This document shows, piece by piece, positions 41,478 through 53,622 of a stretch of DNA of 64,000 nucleotides. Source of the DNA: Brasenia schreberi (Eukaryota; Streptophyta; Magnoliopsida; Nymphaeales; Cabombaceae); contig JAYKKT010000037.1 of the NCBI GenBank assembly GCA_036023115.1, forward strand, positions 248,001 through 312,000. Direction: 5' to 3'. Every line of letters begins with the position of its first letter. Position 1 is the stretch's first letter. The position numbers were made by a program, and so were the translations under genes. A model generated the notes under the pieces. That model was not told the DNA's origin. It worked only from the letters and a program-made list of their open reading frames with translations, and did no database searches.

Positions 41478-42171
41478 CCTCGTTTGAAGCTTGTTTTGTA
41501 TCCCTCAAGGTGTTCAAAGTGGGCGTTACTTCTATGTTGTGGGAAAATATTTGCATCAAGTTGTTCGCTAACTCTTCAAAAGTAGCGAACTGGCTTAAGT
41601 CGTAGGAAGCAAGCCATTTTGAAGTCGTCCCCTTGAGGGAAAGGGGAAACCAATATATCCATTTTGGAGAGTCCTTTTTCTTTTTGTTGACTCTGCGAGA
41701 AAAGAGTTGCAGGTGGGATCTAGGATCCCCTGTGCCGTCATACCGATGGAAATTTGGTATATCATCGTCACTATCTGTTTCATAATCTAGAGGAAGAAAA
41801 TCAGATAGGGCGTACGATCTCTTTTCTTTGTTTTGTCCCTTCAACAGTTGTTGAAGGGCTTTTCGATCCTTTAATGTGAAGGAATTGTGATATTGGTCCC
41901 CCTCCATTGTGGAGGTTTCCTTAGGTTTTTTGGACTTGCCAGGTTTTTTCTTAGCCTTTGCGGGTTCGCCATGAGATGAGCAAGAGTCGGTTGCCTCAGC
42001 CTCTTGGCTAAGGGCGTCGATTCTTGCATTGATTTTTGCTTCGAATTCCTTGCGCAAGTCTTCTAGCTCTTCTTTTTTGCATTTGAGATGAGTTTTTGAA
42101 ATTTTCTTCGAAAAGGAACTTGACGAGCGCGAGGCTCAGCTAGACACTTCATTTGAGTCTGAACTTGACGT
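41416..42171 (-). pseudogene. E6 gag, N-terminal part
   Basis: In E9 and E10 gag starts with an ATG; here the aligned codon is ACG (42169-42171) and a TGA follows at 42136-42138. The open part starts at 42057 (MRKEFEAKINARIDALSQ) and has the capsid N-terminal region (NFHRYDGTGDPRSHLQLF, FPLSLKGTTSKWL, FEELANNLMQIF). After DVHAFI the sequence jumps across about 290 missing bases and leaves frame, overlapping the start of ORF1. Confidence 0.87.
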
Positions 42172-42281
42172 GACTCAAAAATTTTGAAATCCTACAAGTG
42201 CAAAGAGGCAAAAGTTAAAAACTTTTTGAAAAAACAAATTCAAAGTTTTATTTGTTTTATCAAAGTTTGCTTAAGACACGA

Positions 42282-42300
42282 GTCCCACCGGGCGTGCCAA
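42282..42300 (-). promoter_or_regulatory. E6 primer binding site
   Basis: TTGGCACGCCCGGTGGGAC on the minus strand, four bases inside the right LTR. It is identical to the site of E10. The tRNA is not assigned. Confidence 0.8.
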
Positions 42301-42784
42301 AAACTATAAGCATAAAAATTTTCACTCCCGGTTTATGAGATCAGAAATGAACCTTTTCGTGCCTAAGTCGTTTTGCGAGCATGCTAGCTAGCTTACTCAA
42401 ACTAGCGAAGGTTTTTGAAAGATTTCTGACTTTTTGGTGATTGTGGGAAAGCGGGATCTTTTCGCTTAAACCGACGCTCAAGGGTCAGTTTAAACGCTTA
42501 GAATTTTTTATTTTTCAAATCAAATACTACGTTCGAAAGATCAGTGTTTTATGAATTTTGATGTATGCCTTCTTTGCAATTTTTATTACAATTGTTGGAC
42601 GACCCTAAGTCTTTTGAGTTTTATCTATTAGGCCTGATATGTGTGTGAATATGTGGCCTATTTTCAACGTGGTTTGAGCGAGGATTCGGGGGCTTTTTCA
42701 AAGTAAGCGAATGCAAGGATGCAGAAATCTATTTCAGGTTTTGAAAGCGATGATGTGAGCTAGGCTCAAATTTAGAGTGCAACT

Positions 42785-45700
42785 TGTAAACCACGAAAAT
42801 TCTCACTTCTGGTTTTGAAGCAGGAAATGAACCTTTTCGCGTCTACATCGTTTCTATGGGCGTGCCAGCTAGCTTGCTCAAGCTAGCGAAGTTTTTGAAA
42901 TATCTGACGTTTTTAAGGCAATTGTGAGCAAGCGGGATCTTTTTGCTTTAAACCTTCTTGAACCGATGCTCAAGGGTCAGTTTAAGCGCTTATAGACGTT
43001 GATAAGACAATTTTGACTCTTTGAAAGGATACAAGTGTTTTAAAAACTCGAGTTTTGCCTAAGTTTGCAAATTTTATGTACGGGGCTGGACGATTCCAAG
43101 TCTTTGAGTTTTTAAGCAATTTAGGCCGGATGTGTGTGCACAAGTGGCCTAATTTCAGCGAGTTTGAGAGTAGATTCGGGGTTTCTTTGAAAACGCACGA
43201 ATGCAAGGATGCACAAATATTTTTCGGGTTTGATATGATGATGTGAGCTAGGCTCAAATTGAAAGCAACTCACACAACTTAATGTAACTACCCGAAATTG
43301 AAAGTGCAATGCAGCTTAAGGGAAATACCCAAACTTGAAAGCAACTCATGACTTGAATGTAAATTGCATAATTGAAATATACTTATATCTTAAGAGCAGA
43401 AAGGCTCAATGTGAGTGAGTGCTTTTGGTGTGTAAATGTAAAGACAACTCACACGACTTGAATTGAACTTGCCGAAATTGAAATATAAGTATATAGTAAG
43501 AGCGGAAAGGCTCAATGTGAGTGAGTGCTTTTGGTGTGTAAATGTAAAGACAACTCACACAACTTGAATTGAACCCACCCGAAAATGTAAGTGCGTACAC
43601 GACTTAATGTAAAACTCACGCAGCTAGAAAGTATATAAGTATGCTATATCTTATGAGCAACAAAGGCTCAAAATGTGCATGAGAGTGTGGAGCAAGTGCT
43701 CGAGTACTTCTTGTGTGCGAGTGTGAAATTTAAATGACAAACTCATACGACGAGAATGTAACAACCCGAATTGAATTGCAACTCACACAGCTTTCACTAA
43801 AGTAAATACCCAATGGGAAATATATACTTTAGATTAAGAGCGGAAAGGCTCAATGTGTATGCAATCGTGTGCAATTAAGAGCGGAAAGGCTGAAGTGCAC
43901 GTGGGTGTTTTGTGTAAGTCTAAGAGCAATATGGCTCAAGTGTACGTGTGTGCTTTGTGTATCAAGCATGAATATTACATTTCGGGGGAGACTACGCTCC
44001 ATTATTACAACCCCTATCGAATTGAATTAAATTTGAAATGAGTAAGGTAAAAACCAAATTTATACACTTACAAGCGGTCAGCTTTTCCTCTCCACTTGCT
44101 TGGGTCCGTCCACCTTGGCAGCCAAGAGATGGGTCTCCCTAGGTGGGTTTAGACATGAAGGTGTTAGGCTTAGGGTATGCTTGGGGGCAGCCGGATGTTT
44201 GAGCTTAGGGAGGACTTGGGTTCGGCCAAGACGTGGCTAAGGAGGGGGCTTAGTTCAGCCAAGGTGTGCACGGCTAGGGTAACGCTGTAGGGAGTTCGGC
44301 TGGGTAAGGGTACCGTGAGGGTGTGGTGTGGCACAAAGGCTGTGGTAGAGCGCTAGGAACGGGGTGTGGGCGGCAGTTGCTGGGACACGACGCTAGGGCG
44401 CTAGGGTAGTGCTAGGGCAGGTGCGGTGTGATGAGTTGCGGCTGGGAACTGCTATGGTGTGCTGGGGACAGTGGGGTGACGATGGCTGGTGGGGAGATGG
44501 TGCTAGGGTGGTCACGGTAGGGAGTTGGGGAGAGTGGGATGCGATAGGTATGGAGTGATGGGGTGCGGGCTAGTGGAGCTAGGGAACGACAGGTGGGTGG
44601 TCACGGTAGGAAGGTGAGGCTGGCCGGGGGCTGGTGTAGTGTGGCGCTAGGTGCGCCGGGGGTTAGGAAATGGGGTGCGTTCGGCAGGTGCGCCTGGCAA
44701 GGGGTTGTGACTAGGGAAGGTGAGGGAGTCGGGTATCTAGGGGGAGTGTAGGACGAAGAACCGAGTGCAAAGGGCACTCGGTTAGGGTTTTAGGTTAGGT
44801 CGGTTAGGGGGAGTTTGGGTCGGTTTAGGTGAAAGGGGCTAGGTCTAGGCTAGTTTTGGGTTAGGTTTAGTGTGGTCGGTTAGGTGGTTTAGGCTAGGTT
44901 AGGGTGAGGTTGAGAGACCTATCTCTTGGAGCCGGTCCACCACGCATAGCCTGTCCTTCCACGTCATTGTGCAACCCTTATTCAAGTTGGTGCAGCCCTT
45001 TGGTTTGAGCCTAGGTTCATACAAGGCTTGAACCCATGCCCTTGATCAAGCCCACATGGCTATGGCCCACCACATCTACTTTATGCCCTCCACTCATTCT
45101 CTCTCTTCCCAAGCCTCCCAATTTCAATTTCACGTGAACTTATGGCACCCCCTCGCCTCTATTTATAGGCAAATGAGGTGGGTCTTGGGTATGGATCTTG
45201 GATTTGGATTTTGAGATATAAATCCGATCCAAACACTATTTGGGTCTGGATCTGGATATTTGGGTCCAGATCCAATCCAAATTTTCATTTCTTCAGTCCT
45301 TCTTGGCGTTTTGAGACAAACAGTTTCTGCGGGCCTTGGCTTCATCAGTACTCTGTCTTGGGCTGGGTCTTCTCCAACCTTTTCGTCTGAACTCCTTCTC
45401 ACCTTTCTGGACTTCGTTTTGGTTGATTTTTTATGTTTCAGGCTTGGATTTATGATGATTTCGTGGATGCTCTTGGCTTGGCATTTGATGCTCCGGGCTT
45501 GAAGTCTGCTTCTAGCCTAGGCTCTCCTTTTACCTTTTGACCCTGCTTTTATCAGGCTAGGATGCATTCTGGGCTTTTGAACCTACTTTTGAGGCTTCTT
45601 TTGATCAGGCTCCACCTGTTTGTTTTGGGCTTTTACAAAATTGGGACTTGGCCCGAATTTGATAAATTCCTATTTCGAACGGGGTTTTAAAATAGAGTTT

Positions 45701-45808
45701 AAAGCTTTTGCAACTCCTGAGTTTTTGAAAACTCAAAATCTGGTTTTGAAATGGATTTTCAAACCAGGTGTTTGTTTTGGAAATTTGTTTGATTTTGGGG
45801 TGTTTACA
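42785..45808 (-). mobile_element. E7 solo LTR
   Basis: A single LTR (plus strand TGTAAACCACG ... GGGGTGTTTACA, 3024 bases) flanked by the perfect duplicate CAACT (42780-42784 and 45809-45813). It lies inside the right LTR of E6. There is no internal region, so it is what unequal recombination between two sister LTRs leaves behind. It has six AAGAGC...GGCTC units between 43390 and 43950, a GC-rich part (44330-44760), a TATA box, a G-box (45131-45136) and a short GGAT array (45180-45290). Confidence 0.93.
45160..45167 (-). promoter_or_regulatory. E7 LTR TATA box
   Basis: TATAAATA on the minus strand, with the G-box about 31 bases downstream and the GGAT array upstream. Confidence 0.65.
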
Positions 45809-47667
45809 CAACTCACACAGCTTTCACTAATGTAAATACCCGAAATGAAAGTGCAACTCACACAGCTTTCACTAATATAAATACCCGAAATGTAAGGCAA
45901 CTCATGCGACTTAAATGTAAATCCACACAAAGGGAAATGCAACTCCACTTCCACTAAAGTAAACTCACATGACTTGAAAATATATAAATATGTTTTATCC
46001 TAAGAGCGAAAAGGCTCAATGTGTGTGAATGTAAAGAGCGGAAAGGCTCAAGTGCTTGTGGGTGTTTCTTATGTGAAATTTAAATGACAACTCACACAAC
46101 TTAAAGTAAATCCACCCGAAATGAAATTGCAACTCACACTGCTTTCACTAAAGTAAATACCCAAATTGAAGTATATACGTTTAGCTTAAGAGCGGAAAGG
46201 CTTAATGTGTGTGAGTGTGAAGAGCAGAAAGGCTCGGGTGGTCGTGGGTGTTCTTGTGTGAAATTGAAATTGCAACTCACACGACTTGAAATTAAAATCC
46301 ACCCAAAATTAATTGCAACTCACACAGCTTTCACTAAAGTAAATACCCAAATTGAACTATATACATTTAGCTTAAGAGCGGAAAGGTTCAATGTGTGTGC
46401 AATATAAGAGTGAAAAGGCTCAAGTGCACGTGGGTGTCTTTGTGTGCAGTTAAGAGCGAGAAGGCTCAAGTGCACGTGTGTGGTTGTGTTTCATACACAA
46501 ATATTACATCTCGGGGGGAGACTTCACTCCATTATTACAATCCCGTTCCGAATTGATTTTAATTTAAACGAGTAATGTAAAACCGAATGTAAATGGCACT
46601 TACAAGTGTTCAGTTTTGCCTCTCGAGTCACTCGGGCCCATCCTTCATTGCAGCCACGAGGTAAGTCCCTTCAAGGGGGTTCCAAGGTGATGCTTGGGTG
46701 TGGGTCCACTTAGGCGCAACCAAGTGGGTGTAGGCTTGGCCTTGGCTGGGTTCAGCCAAGGTATTTTGGTTAGGTTTAGTATATGATTGGTCGAGTCCTA
46801 GTTAGATCTAGGTTTTGGTTTAGGAAGATGGGAATGAGCTAGGTGTAGTCAGCACCTAACTTTATTAGGGTTTAGAGGGGGCAGGTCGAGCCAATGGTGG
46901 CTCGAACCAAGGTGGGTCCTAGGATGGCAAGCTTGGCCGAAGGGTCTAGGTCGGGTGTGGGCCAGCAAGGCCAGGTCGTGGGGTATGTGGATGCAGGTTA
47001 GCCTAAGAGCCAGCCAGCAAGGCCGAATGGGTGCAGGCCAACCTAAAGGACTAGGCTGAATGGGTGTAGACTAAGTGCCAAGGGCACTCGGTTTTGGTAG
47101 GTTGGTGTGGTTCAAACCGAGTGCAAGGTGCACTCGGTTTTGGTGGATGGGTGGTTGGGCTTTGGGTGTAGTTAACTAGGTTCAAGCGAGAGTGGTTTGG
47201 CTAGGTTTAAGTGGAGTCAGTGGGCTGGGTTAGGTTTAGGTGGAGTCGGTTTAGGGTGGAGTCGGTGGTGGCTGGGTTAGGTTTAGGGTGGAGTCGGTTG
47301 GGGTTGGGTTAGGCTTAGGTTGAGTGTAGTGGCTCAAGGTGAGGGTTCGGTTAGGTGTCTTAGGGCTAGGTTTAGTGCAAGTGGGTTAGGTGTGCCCTAG
47401 CGCTAGTTGGCTAGGTTTAGGGAATTACCTCTTGGAGCTGAGTCCACCTTGTGCAGCCATGGTTGCAGCCCATGTCCATGTCATTTCAACTTATTGTTGC
47501 AGCCCCAAGCTAGGTCTAGGTCCACAAGGCTTGAACCCACTTAACCCTTGATTGAGCCCACATGGCTAAAGCCCACCAATGTTGACTATTGCACCACACT
47601 CTCTCTCTCTTCACAAGCCCTCCCCAAAGATTTCACGTGAACATTTTCACCCACCCCCCCTTGGTCC

Positions 47668-47675
47668 TATTTATA
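47668..47675 (-). promoter_or_regulatory. E6 right LTR TATA box
   Basis: TATAAATA on the minus strand with a G-box 36 bases downstream. This would be the promoter for the E6 genomic RNA, if the insertion of E7 further downstream in the same LTR does not block it. Confidence 0.62.
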
Positions 47676-48318
47676 GGCCAAGGGGTGGGTCTTGGGTTTG
47701 GATTTTGGATTTGGATTTGGATTTTGAGATCCAAATTTGATCCAAACATTATTTGGATCAGGATATTTTTATCCAGATCCAATCCAAAATCTTATTTCTT
47801 CAGTCCTTCTTGATGTTTTGAGATGGATGGTTTTAACGGGCCTTGGCTCCGCTAGTGACTTATTTTGGTTGGGTTTTTCCCAGTCTTCTTCTTCGACCAT
47901 CTTCTCACCTTCCAGACTCTGTTTCGTCTGATTTTTTTTTTTTCAGGCTTGGGGTTTTACCTCTGATAGTTTTATCGGGGCTTTGGGTTCGTATTTCATA
48001 TTCTTGGGCTGAAGTCTCCTTCTGGTCTGGATGCTCATTTTGCTTTTTGGTCCTGTTTTCAACTGGACGGGCTGAATATGTGCTTTTTAACCTGTTCTTG
48101 GGCTGCTTTCTTATCAGGTTTCTCTTTCTTGTTTCAGCTGCTTTGCAAAATTTAGGTTTTTGGCCTGGGTTAAAAAAAAACCTTTATTTTGAAGGATTTT
48201 TAGGCAGAAGTTAAAACTTCGTAACTCTGGGGTTTTAAAAGTTCAAAATTGGTTTGAAAATGGTTTTTCTGAAAACTAGGTGTTTGTTTGAAAATAATCC
48301 CATTTTGGGGTGTTTATA

Positions 48319-49564
48319 GGGACTTACGGGCTACCCACTGTGGACAATGGGGCAAAACTTCAAAAAATTGCTAATGTCTGAGTAGAAACGAACCCGGCCG
48401 ACACTTCAAAGAAGAATGAACAAAAAATTGGAAAAAGATTCAAAAAACATTTGAAAAGAGGGAGTATACCCCACTGGGGAAGCCCGTCTCAGAGGTCCTC
48501 GACCTCCTACTCGCTCAAGGAATGGTAACACTCCCCGAGGTTCCTGAGAGGACACCTCTAAAAGGGAAATTTCTGAACAAATTTTGTAAGTATCATCGGC
48601 TCAAGGGCCATGATACAAATAAATGTTATTTCCTTCTAAATAAAATCGAGGACTTGATAGAGCAGGTGCGGCTCCAGGTCACTGAGGAACCGGAGCCTGC
48701 CCAAGCCGTTCTTAAAGAGCCCTTCCCCAACCACGCAAGCAACAATGGGAAGGAAAAAAGAGGTATGTATTTTCTCGGCTTCCTTAAAGGGTTTAGAGCA
48801 TGCAATGCATACAGGCTTCACTACTTGTCACATACTACCTTCTCTCATCGTAATAAAAAAAGCCAAGCAAGTAGTGATCCGAAAAGCGCTTAGAGTCCCG
48901 CCACCGGCTAGAGCCATTTTAGAAATTCGGGGTGCTCCGAAGCACAAAATTAGAGCCAACATAGGAGCGAGCCTTAGAGAAGGTGTGGGCGAGGTGACCA
49001 GGTTTGAAAGGATCTATCAACCCCTACATCTAGCCAAAGATGCTACTAAAGAAGTGGTCATTATTCCTGACACTTCAAAAACATGCATTCCAAAAGCATC
49101 TCAGGTCATGGACAAAGGAAAAAATGTGTTAACCCCATATGATTTTGAAACCCATCTTTCTAAGATCCCCATAAACATGTCTATCCTAGAACTAATCTAA
49201 ACTTCCTCCAAGCATAGACATGTTATAGAGAAAATCGTAGAAAGAGCGAAGGTTAATTCGACCATAACCCCCGAGTCCCTATCCTTTCTAGTCACACATA
49301 TCTGTGCTAAAACCCCCATCGTGTTCTCGAAAGATGAGCTAGAAAGATCATACCAAACCCATAACCAAGCCTTACATATAGAGGTGGTAATGAATCACCA
49401 CCCTTTAAACAGGTGTTTGGTTGATGGGGAGGAGGTATAAACATCCTTCCGTTACACGTGTCTTTCCAAATCGGAGTCTCCTTGACCTCTGTGAATCCAA
49501 GCATATCGTTATCACAGGATAAGATGGGAATGCATCCAAACACTTAGGAGCTGTAGAGTTACCT
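48319..49564 (+). pseudogene. E8 gag end and protease, broken
   Basis: The frame starts inside gag (TYGLPTVDNGAKLQKIANV), where the right LTR of E6 abuts it. It has a stop within 70 bases, a frameshift near 48460, then an open part with EVLDLLLAQGMVTLPE and the zinc knuckle CKYHRLKGHDTNKC. A frameshift follows near 48750, then GEVTRFERIYQPLHL and INMSILELI, with a nonsense codon at 49198-49200. The protease motif is itself broken: one G is missing from the G-run after the catalytic Asp, near 49420-49436, giving VDGEEV and a stop. Confidence 0.82.
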
Positions 49565-50266
49565 ATGGAAATAGGGGGTATAACCCATGTAGGGGTGTTC
49601 CATATCTTAAACATACACCCCCATTACAACCTACTCCTAGGAAGACCATGGATACATAGCCTTCGGGCCGTGCCATCCACCTTCCACAGGTGTGTCAAAA
49701 TCCCCTACGAAAGCCAAATTGTGGTAATTCTAGGAGAAAACCACCCTCAGCTTAGGGGAGTTCAAAACTTTCCTTGCTTGTCAAGCCATCAAACCTGTGA
49801 ATCCAAACTAGAAAAATCCTTGATAAAACCATCCAAGTGCACCCAGGGAAAACCTAAGGATGTAGTGTATATCAAGGGGCGGCCCAAAGCCTGTCCACCC
49901 AAGACCATAACCATCCTAGGTAAAACCAAAGCCCAAATTTTCCCAAAATCCCTAAACAAGAAAGCATTTGAGCATGACATGGATGACACCAAGTTCCAAG
50001 GCCATCCACTTTACAAAAAATTTTCAAAACTAAAAAAACCTTGGAACATGATGTTAAACATGGGTTACATAACCTATCAAAGTTTAGGAAACCAAAACTG
50101 GGGTTGCTTAGAACCCATGTTACCAAATCCAAATCAAAACCGGCATGGGATAGGGTACACCCCAACCATTCCCCTTGAGCCACCACCTATGACCACTTGG
50201 GTCAAGGGTACCATGGAGCCTCCTAAAACTGAAACCTATGACTTAGACCTCTTATTTAGAGACTGA
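49565..50266 (+). pseudogene. E8 ORF1 3' end: protease end and G-patch
   Basis: A 233-codon open stretch in the ORF1 frame downstream of the breaks: GVFHILNIHPHYNLLLGRPW, the basic linker, EHDMDDTKFQGHPLY, the G-patch (50042-50158; MGYITYQSLG ... RHGIGY), and the common end TYDLDLLFRD then stop. Confidence 0.8.
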
Positions 50267-50289
50267 TTCATTGTATTTTCTTTGTAGGT

Positions 50290-50989
50290 ATGATGGAAGA
50301 CCCCTCTGTAACCAAAAATCCAAAAAAATTACATATTCTCAAAATCCAAAAACAATTGGAAAAACCTCAAAACTCAAAAACATTGGAAAATTTTGAAAAA
50401 TCCAAAAAAGTGTGATTTGCATTTCTCCTCCTATCACTTCCTTACAAAAGACCAAAAAAAATGAAAAACCTGAAAATACCAAAAACAAGCTTCTGTACAT
50501 ACCAGCTCCTGATGTCCATTCCAAAAAAGCCAAAAAATTGAAAAATTTGAAGAAAAGTTTGTCTTTGTAAAAAGCCCAAATTCTTCAAAACTTGCAAAAA
50601 TCCCAAAACCAAAACCAGGTGTTTTTGAAAACCATGCGTCGCCTCAAACTTCCCTAGGACCGAGAATTCTCGAGAATGATCAAAGCAAGTAGGATCCCCT
50701 CTTCCCTGAGGAGGATCAAGCCTTCGAGCTTCCCGAGTTTCATAAAATCCTTGACTTAGAAAGACCTTCGAATTCCATGGGAGGGGATTTTGTAGAAATC
50801 AACCTAGGGAGTGAGTCTAACCCTAAGCATATTAAGATAGGCACTTGTTTGCATGAGCATGAAAAAGCATCATTCATTGCATTCTTGAAGACATACATAG
50901 ATGTATTTGCATGGACCTACGAAGATATGCCGGGTCTAGACCCAAAAATTGTAGAACATTGTCTTCCCCTAGAACCAGATGCTAGACCT
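50290..50989 (+). pseudogene. E8 ORF2 start, cut by E9
   Basis: ATGATGGAAGACCCC follows the conserved pyrimidine-AG site. The Lys-rich repeat segment is frameshifted (stop near 50415), and an open frame resumes at about 50777 with GGDFVEINLGSESNPKH, CLHEHEKASFIAFLKTYIDVFAWTYEDMPGLDPK and ends at LEPDAR, just before RT. There the LTR of E9 begins. GACCT (50985-50989) is the expected target duplicate. Confidence 0.82.
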
Positions 50990-53600
50990 TGTAAACACCC
51001 CAAAATCCCACGATTTTCTCAAATATGCCTGGTTTTGCAAAAGCCACCCGAAAGTGTTATTTTGAGTCTGGAAACCCACGAGCCTTCCAGACAACCCTGT
51101 ACATACTTTGAACCTGTATATATGTTTTAAAACTCTATACATATAGTTTTAAAACCTTAAAAGGGTGTTTTGAAACCCCGAAAGCAGCCTGGCCTGACGA
51201 AAGCAGGACCGAAAAGGCAAAGGAGAGCCCGAACCCGAAGCATACTTCAAGCCTGACACATCAACTCTCATATCAAAATCATCCCCAGATTCTTTGACAT
51301 CCAAGCCCCAGATATCAAAAATTTGCTCAAAATGAACTCCGAAAGGTGAGAAGAAGAGCGGACGACAATATTGGCGAAGACCCAACGCAAGACGGAGTAC
51401 TGATGAAGTCAGGCCTCGCACAAACCGTCCGTTTCGAAATGCCATGAAGGAATCAAAAAATCAGATTTGGTCTAGATCTGAACCATATATATCCAGATCC
51501 AAACCCAATATGTACTCTCAAATCCAATATCTACATCCATGGCCCACATCACCTTCTCATAAATGGAGGTGAGGGCCCCACAACATTTCATGTGAAAAGC
51601 TTGGGTAGAGAGAGAGAAAAAGGGGAGATAAAGTATGAGTGAGAAAGTTGGTAGGCTTGACTTTTGGTCAAGGGTGGGTTAACCTTGTGGGTTTAGCCTA
51701 GAGTGTGGGTTTAAGCTTGTATGCACCTACACCTGACTTGGGGCTGCACCAACTTAGACATGGCTGGAACTGGATCAATGGACCGGCGCCAAGGGGAAGT
51801 TCCTAAGCCTAGCCCTAAGTTAGCCCACCTTACCTAGCCATTTCTCCTAAAACCTAACCCAAACCTAGCCATTTTCGCCCAAACCGCCCCAACCTCACCT
51901 AGCCGACCTCACCTGGCTAGACTACTTAGACCCTAACCAACTAAGCCTAAACCCACCTTAGTGCACCTAATTAAACCTCCTAACCACTAAGTCCTAGCCC
52001 ACCTAACCAACCTACCCTAAACCACTAACTAGTCCCCCCTAACCGACCTACCCCAAACCACTTCCCATGCCCACCTTATTACAAATATCTAGCCCATACC
52101 CCCTAACCGACCCATCCCACTTCCAACCTATAAATGCCCCCCTTCCTTGCGGGTTCTACTCTCTCCTCCACTCTCACCCCCACTCCCTCCAAGCTCCAAG
52201 GACCTGCCATTCCACCGCCACTCCTTCCACCCGGCCACCACCTCTCCACTTCAACCGACTCCACCATCTTCCATCTTCGGCGAGGAGCTCCACCACCCGG
52301 CTGCCACTCTTCTTCCATTTCCATCCGGCCATCACACTCCACCACCACCAGCACCGCCTCCTTCACCGTTAGTACCCCATCTCAACCCCATCTAATCCTT
52401 CACCTCATTCTTTCCCAGCCACACACTCCCATCCATCCGCCACCTAGCTCATCCATCCCCTCTCCCTTACACCCGGCCGACCTGCACCATACCCCACTAC
52501 CTTCCCTCAACACCACCCACCTTAGCTCCTAGCTGAACACCTCCCTTAGTCACCCACTTCCCAGCCTGCCTTCACCACTCCCCAACACCATCTTCCATCC
52601 ATTCAGCCAACACCTTCCATTAGGCCAACACCCTTACCTGTCGCTCCTCCCACTCGGCCAACATCAAGATACCACCCGGCCAACACCTCTACATGTCGCC
52701 CACATCCACCTAAGGAGCTCCCCTTCAGCTGCCCAAGGCGACTCACGAGGCCAAAGCCAAGCAAGTTGAACACGGACCAGCAACACGTAAGTGCCTTAGT
52801 AAGGGCCATATTGCAATTCTATTTGGGTTTTACATTACAAGTCGTGTGAGTTGCCTTTACATATATACACAACACCCACGCACACGTTGGCGACTTTCGA
52901 GCCCATACATATTATAAGTATTTCCCTTCCGCTATGTCTTTAAGATTTGGGTTTTAAGGTTCAGTTGTGTGAGTAGTCTTTCCATATATACATGACACAC
53001 ACTTGCACAATTGAGCCTTTCTGCTCTTAAGATATAGCCATATTTTCCTTTTGCAATTTCTCTTTTGCAATTTACATTACGTCATTTCCCTTAAGCATTG
53101 TCTTTCAATTCGGGTTTTCCCTTGGAGTTGTGTGAGTTTGCATTGCATATTCGCCATACCACGAGTTAGGACGCATATTGCACCAAAGCAAACCCCACAC
53201 TCCTGTGCAAAAATCACCCAACTTAGGTCACTTGTGCACACACCTGGTTGGCCCTAAAAAGCATAAAAGTGAAAGACATAGGCACGTGCCAATCCCACGT
53301 GAAATAAAACTTGCAATCATACAAACAAAGCCCAAACACTTCGGGTATTTTTCAAAGAGGTTAGTTGATTCAAAACGACTTTGCCAAGCATATAGACTGA
53401 CCCTTGTGCAACGGTGCAAGAAGGTCTTCGACGAAAAGATCTCACTTGCTCACAGTCGCCTCGAAAGAGTTAGATTTCAAAACTTACTTCGCTAGCTTGA
53501 GTAAGCTAACTAGCACGCCCTTGTTATAAAAACGACTTAGACACACGAAAAGGTTCACTTCTGGCCTAAAAACCAGAAGTGAGAATTTTTCGTGTCTACA
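50990..53600 (+). mobile_element. E9 5' LTR (A subfamily)
   Basis: It starts TGTAAACACCCCAAAATCCC and ends TTTTCGTGTCTACA, 2611 bases, followed by the primer binding site. It has a short GGAT stretch (51480-51540), a decayed G-box (CATGTG near 51590), a CCTAA- and proline-codon-rich part (51780-52700), ACACAC units (52840-53000) and well-formed U5 hairpins. TATAAATG at 52129 lies too far downstream to be the main promoter. Confidence 0.88.
53539..53597 (+). other. E9 LTR-end hairpin
   Basis: Inner arms TCACTTCTGG (53555-53564) and CCAGAAGTGA (53573-53582) are perfect over 10 bases. Outer arms AGACACACGAAAA and TTTTTCGTGTCT close the stem with a 2-base bulge. Similar stems end the LTRs of E1, E2/E3, E4 and E7. 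Confidence 0.6.
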
Positions 53601-53603
53601 GGT

Positions 53604-53622
53604 TTGGCACGCCTGATGGGAC
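53604..53622 (+). promoter_or_regulatory. E9 primer binding site
   Basis: TTGGCACGCCTGATGGGAC, three bases inside the LTR. It differs from the E6/E10 site by two transitions. Confidence 0.75.

Larger units (their letters stand above)
32351..48318 (-). mobile_element. E6, Tat-like element with uninterrupted pol and unlike LTRs
   Basis: Minus-strand order: right LTR (42305-48318, containing the solo LTR E7), primer binding site, damaged gag, ORF1 with protease and G-patch, ORF2 pol, structured UTR, polypurine tract, left LTR (32351-34544). The two LTRs are only distantly similar and there is no matching target duplicate: left flank CTACC, right flank GGGAC. The left flank is an LTR and the right flank is a gag gene, so the flanks were not contiguous before insertion. 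E6 is best read as a product of recombination between two elements. Confidence 0.78.
42305..48318 (-). mobile_element. E6 right (5') LTR, split by E7
   Basis: On the plus strand it runs TATAAGC ... GTTTATA: both ends read TATA instead of TG...CA. It lies at 42305-42784 and 45814-48318 around the solo LTR E7, about 2985 bases once joined. It has AAGAGCGGAAAGGCTC/ACACAC tandem units (45830-46500), a CGAGTGCA hairpin (47116-47138), a TATA box (47668-47675), a G-box (47634-47639) and a GGAT array (47690-47790). The terminus matches E2's LTR, not E6's left LTR. Confidence 0.83.

Noticed and set aside
42282..42300. tRNA gene near the primer binding sites
   Set aside because: Only the short stretch complementary to a tRNA 3' end is present; no cloverleaf can be drawn around it.
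43390..46470. Regular short repeats with spacers as a CRISPR array
   Set aside because: Spacers are themselves repetitive ACACAC sequence, unit length varies, and the context is plant LTRs.
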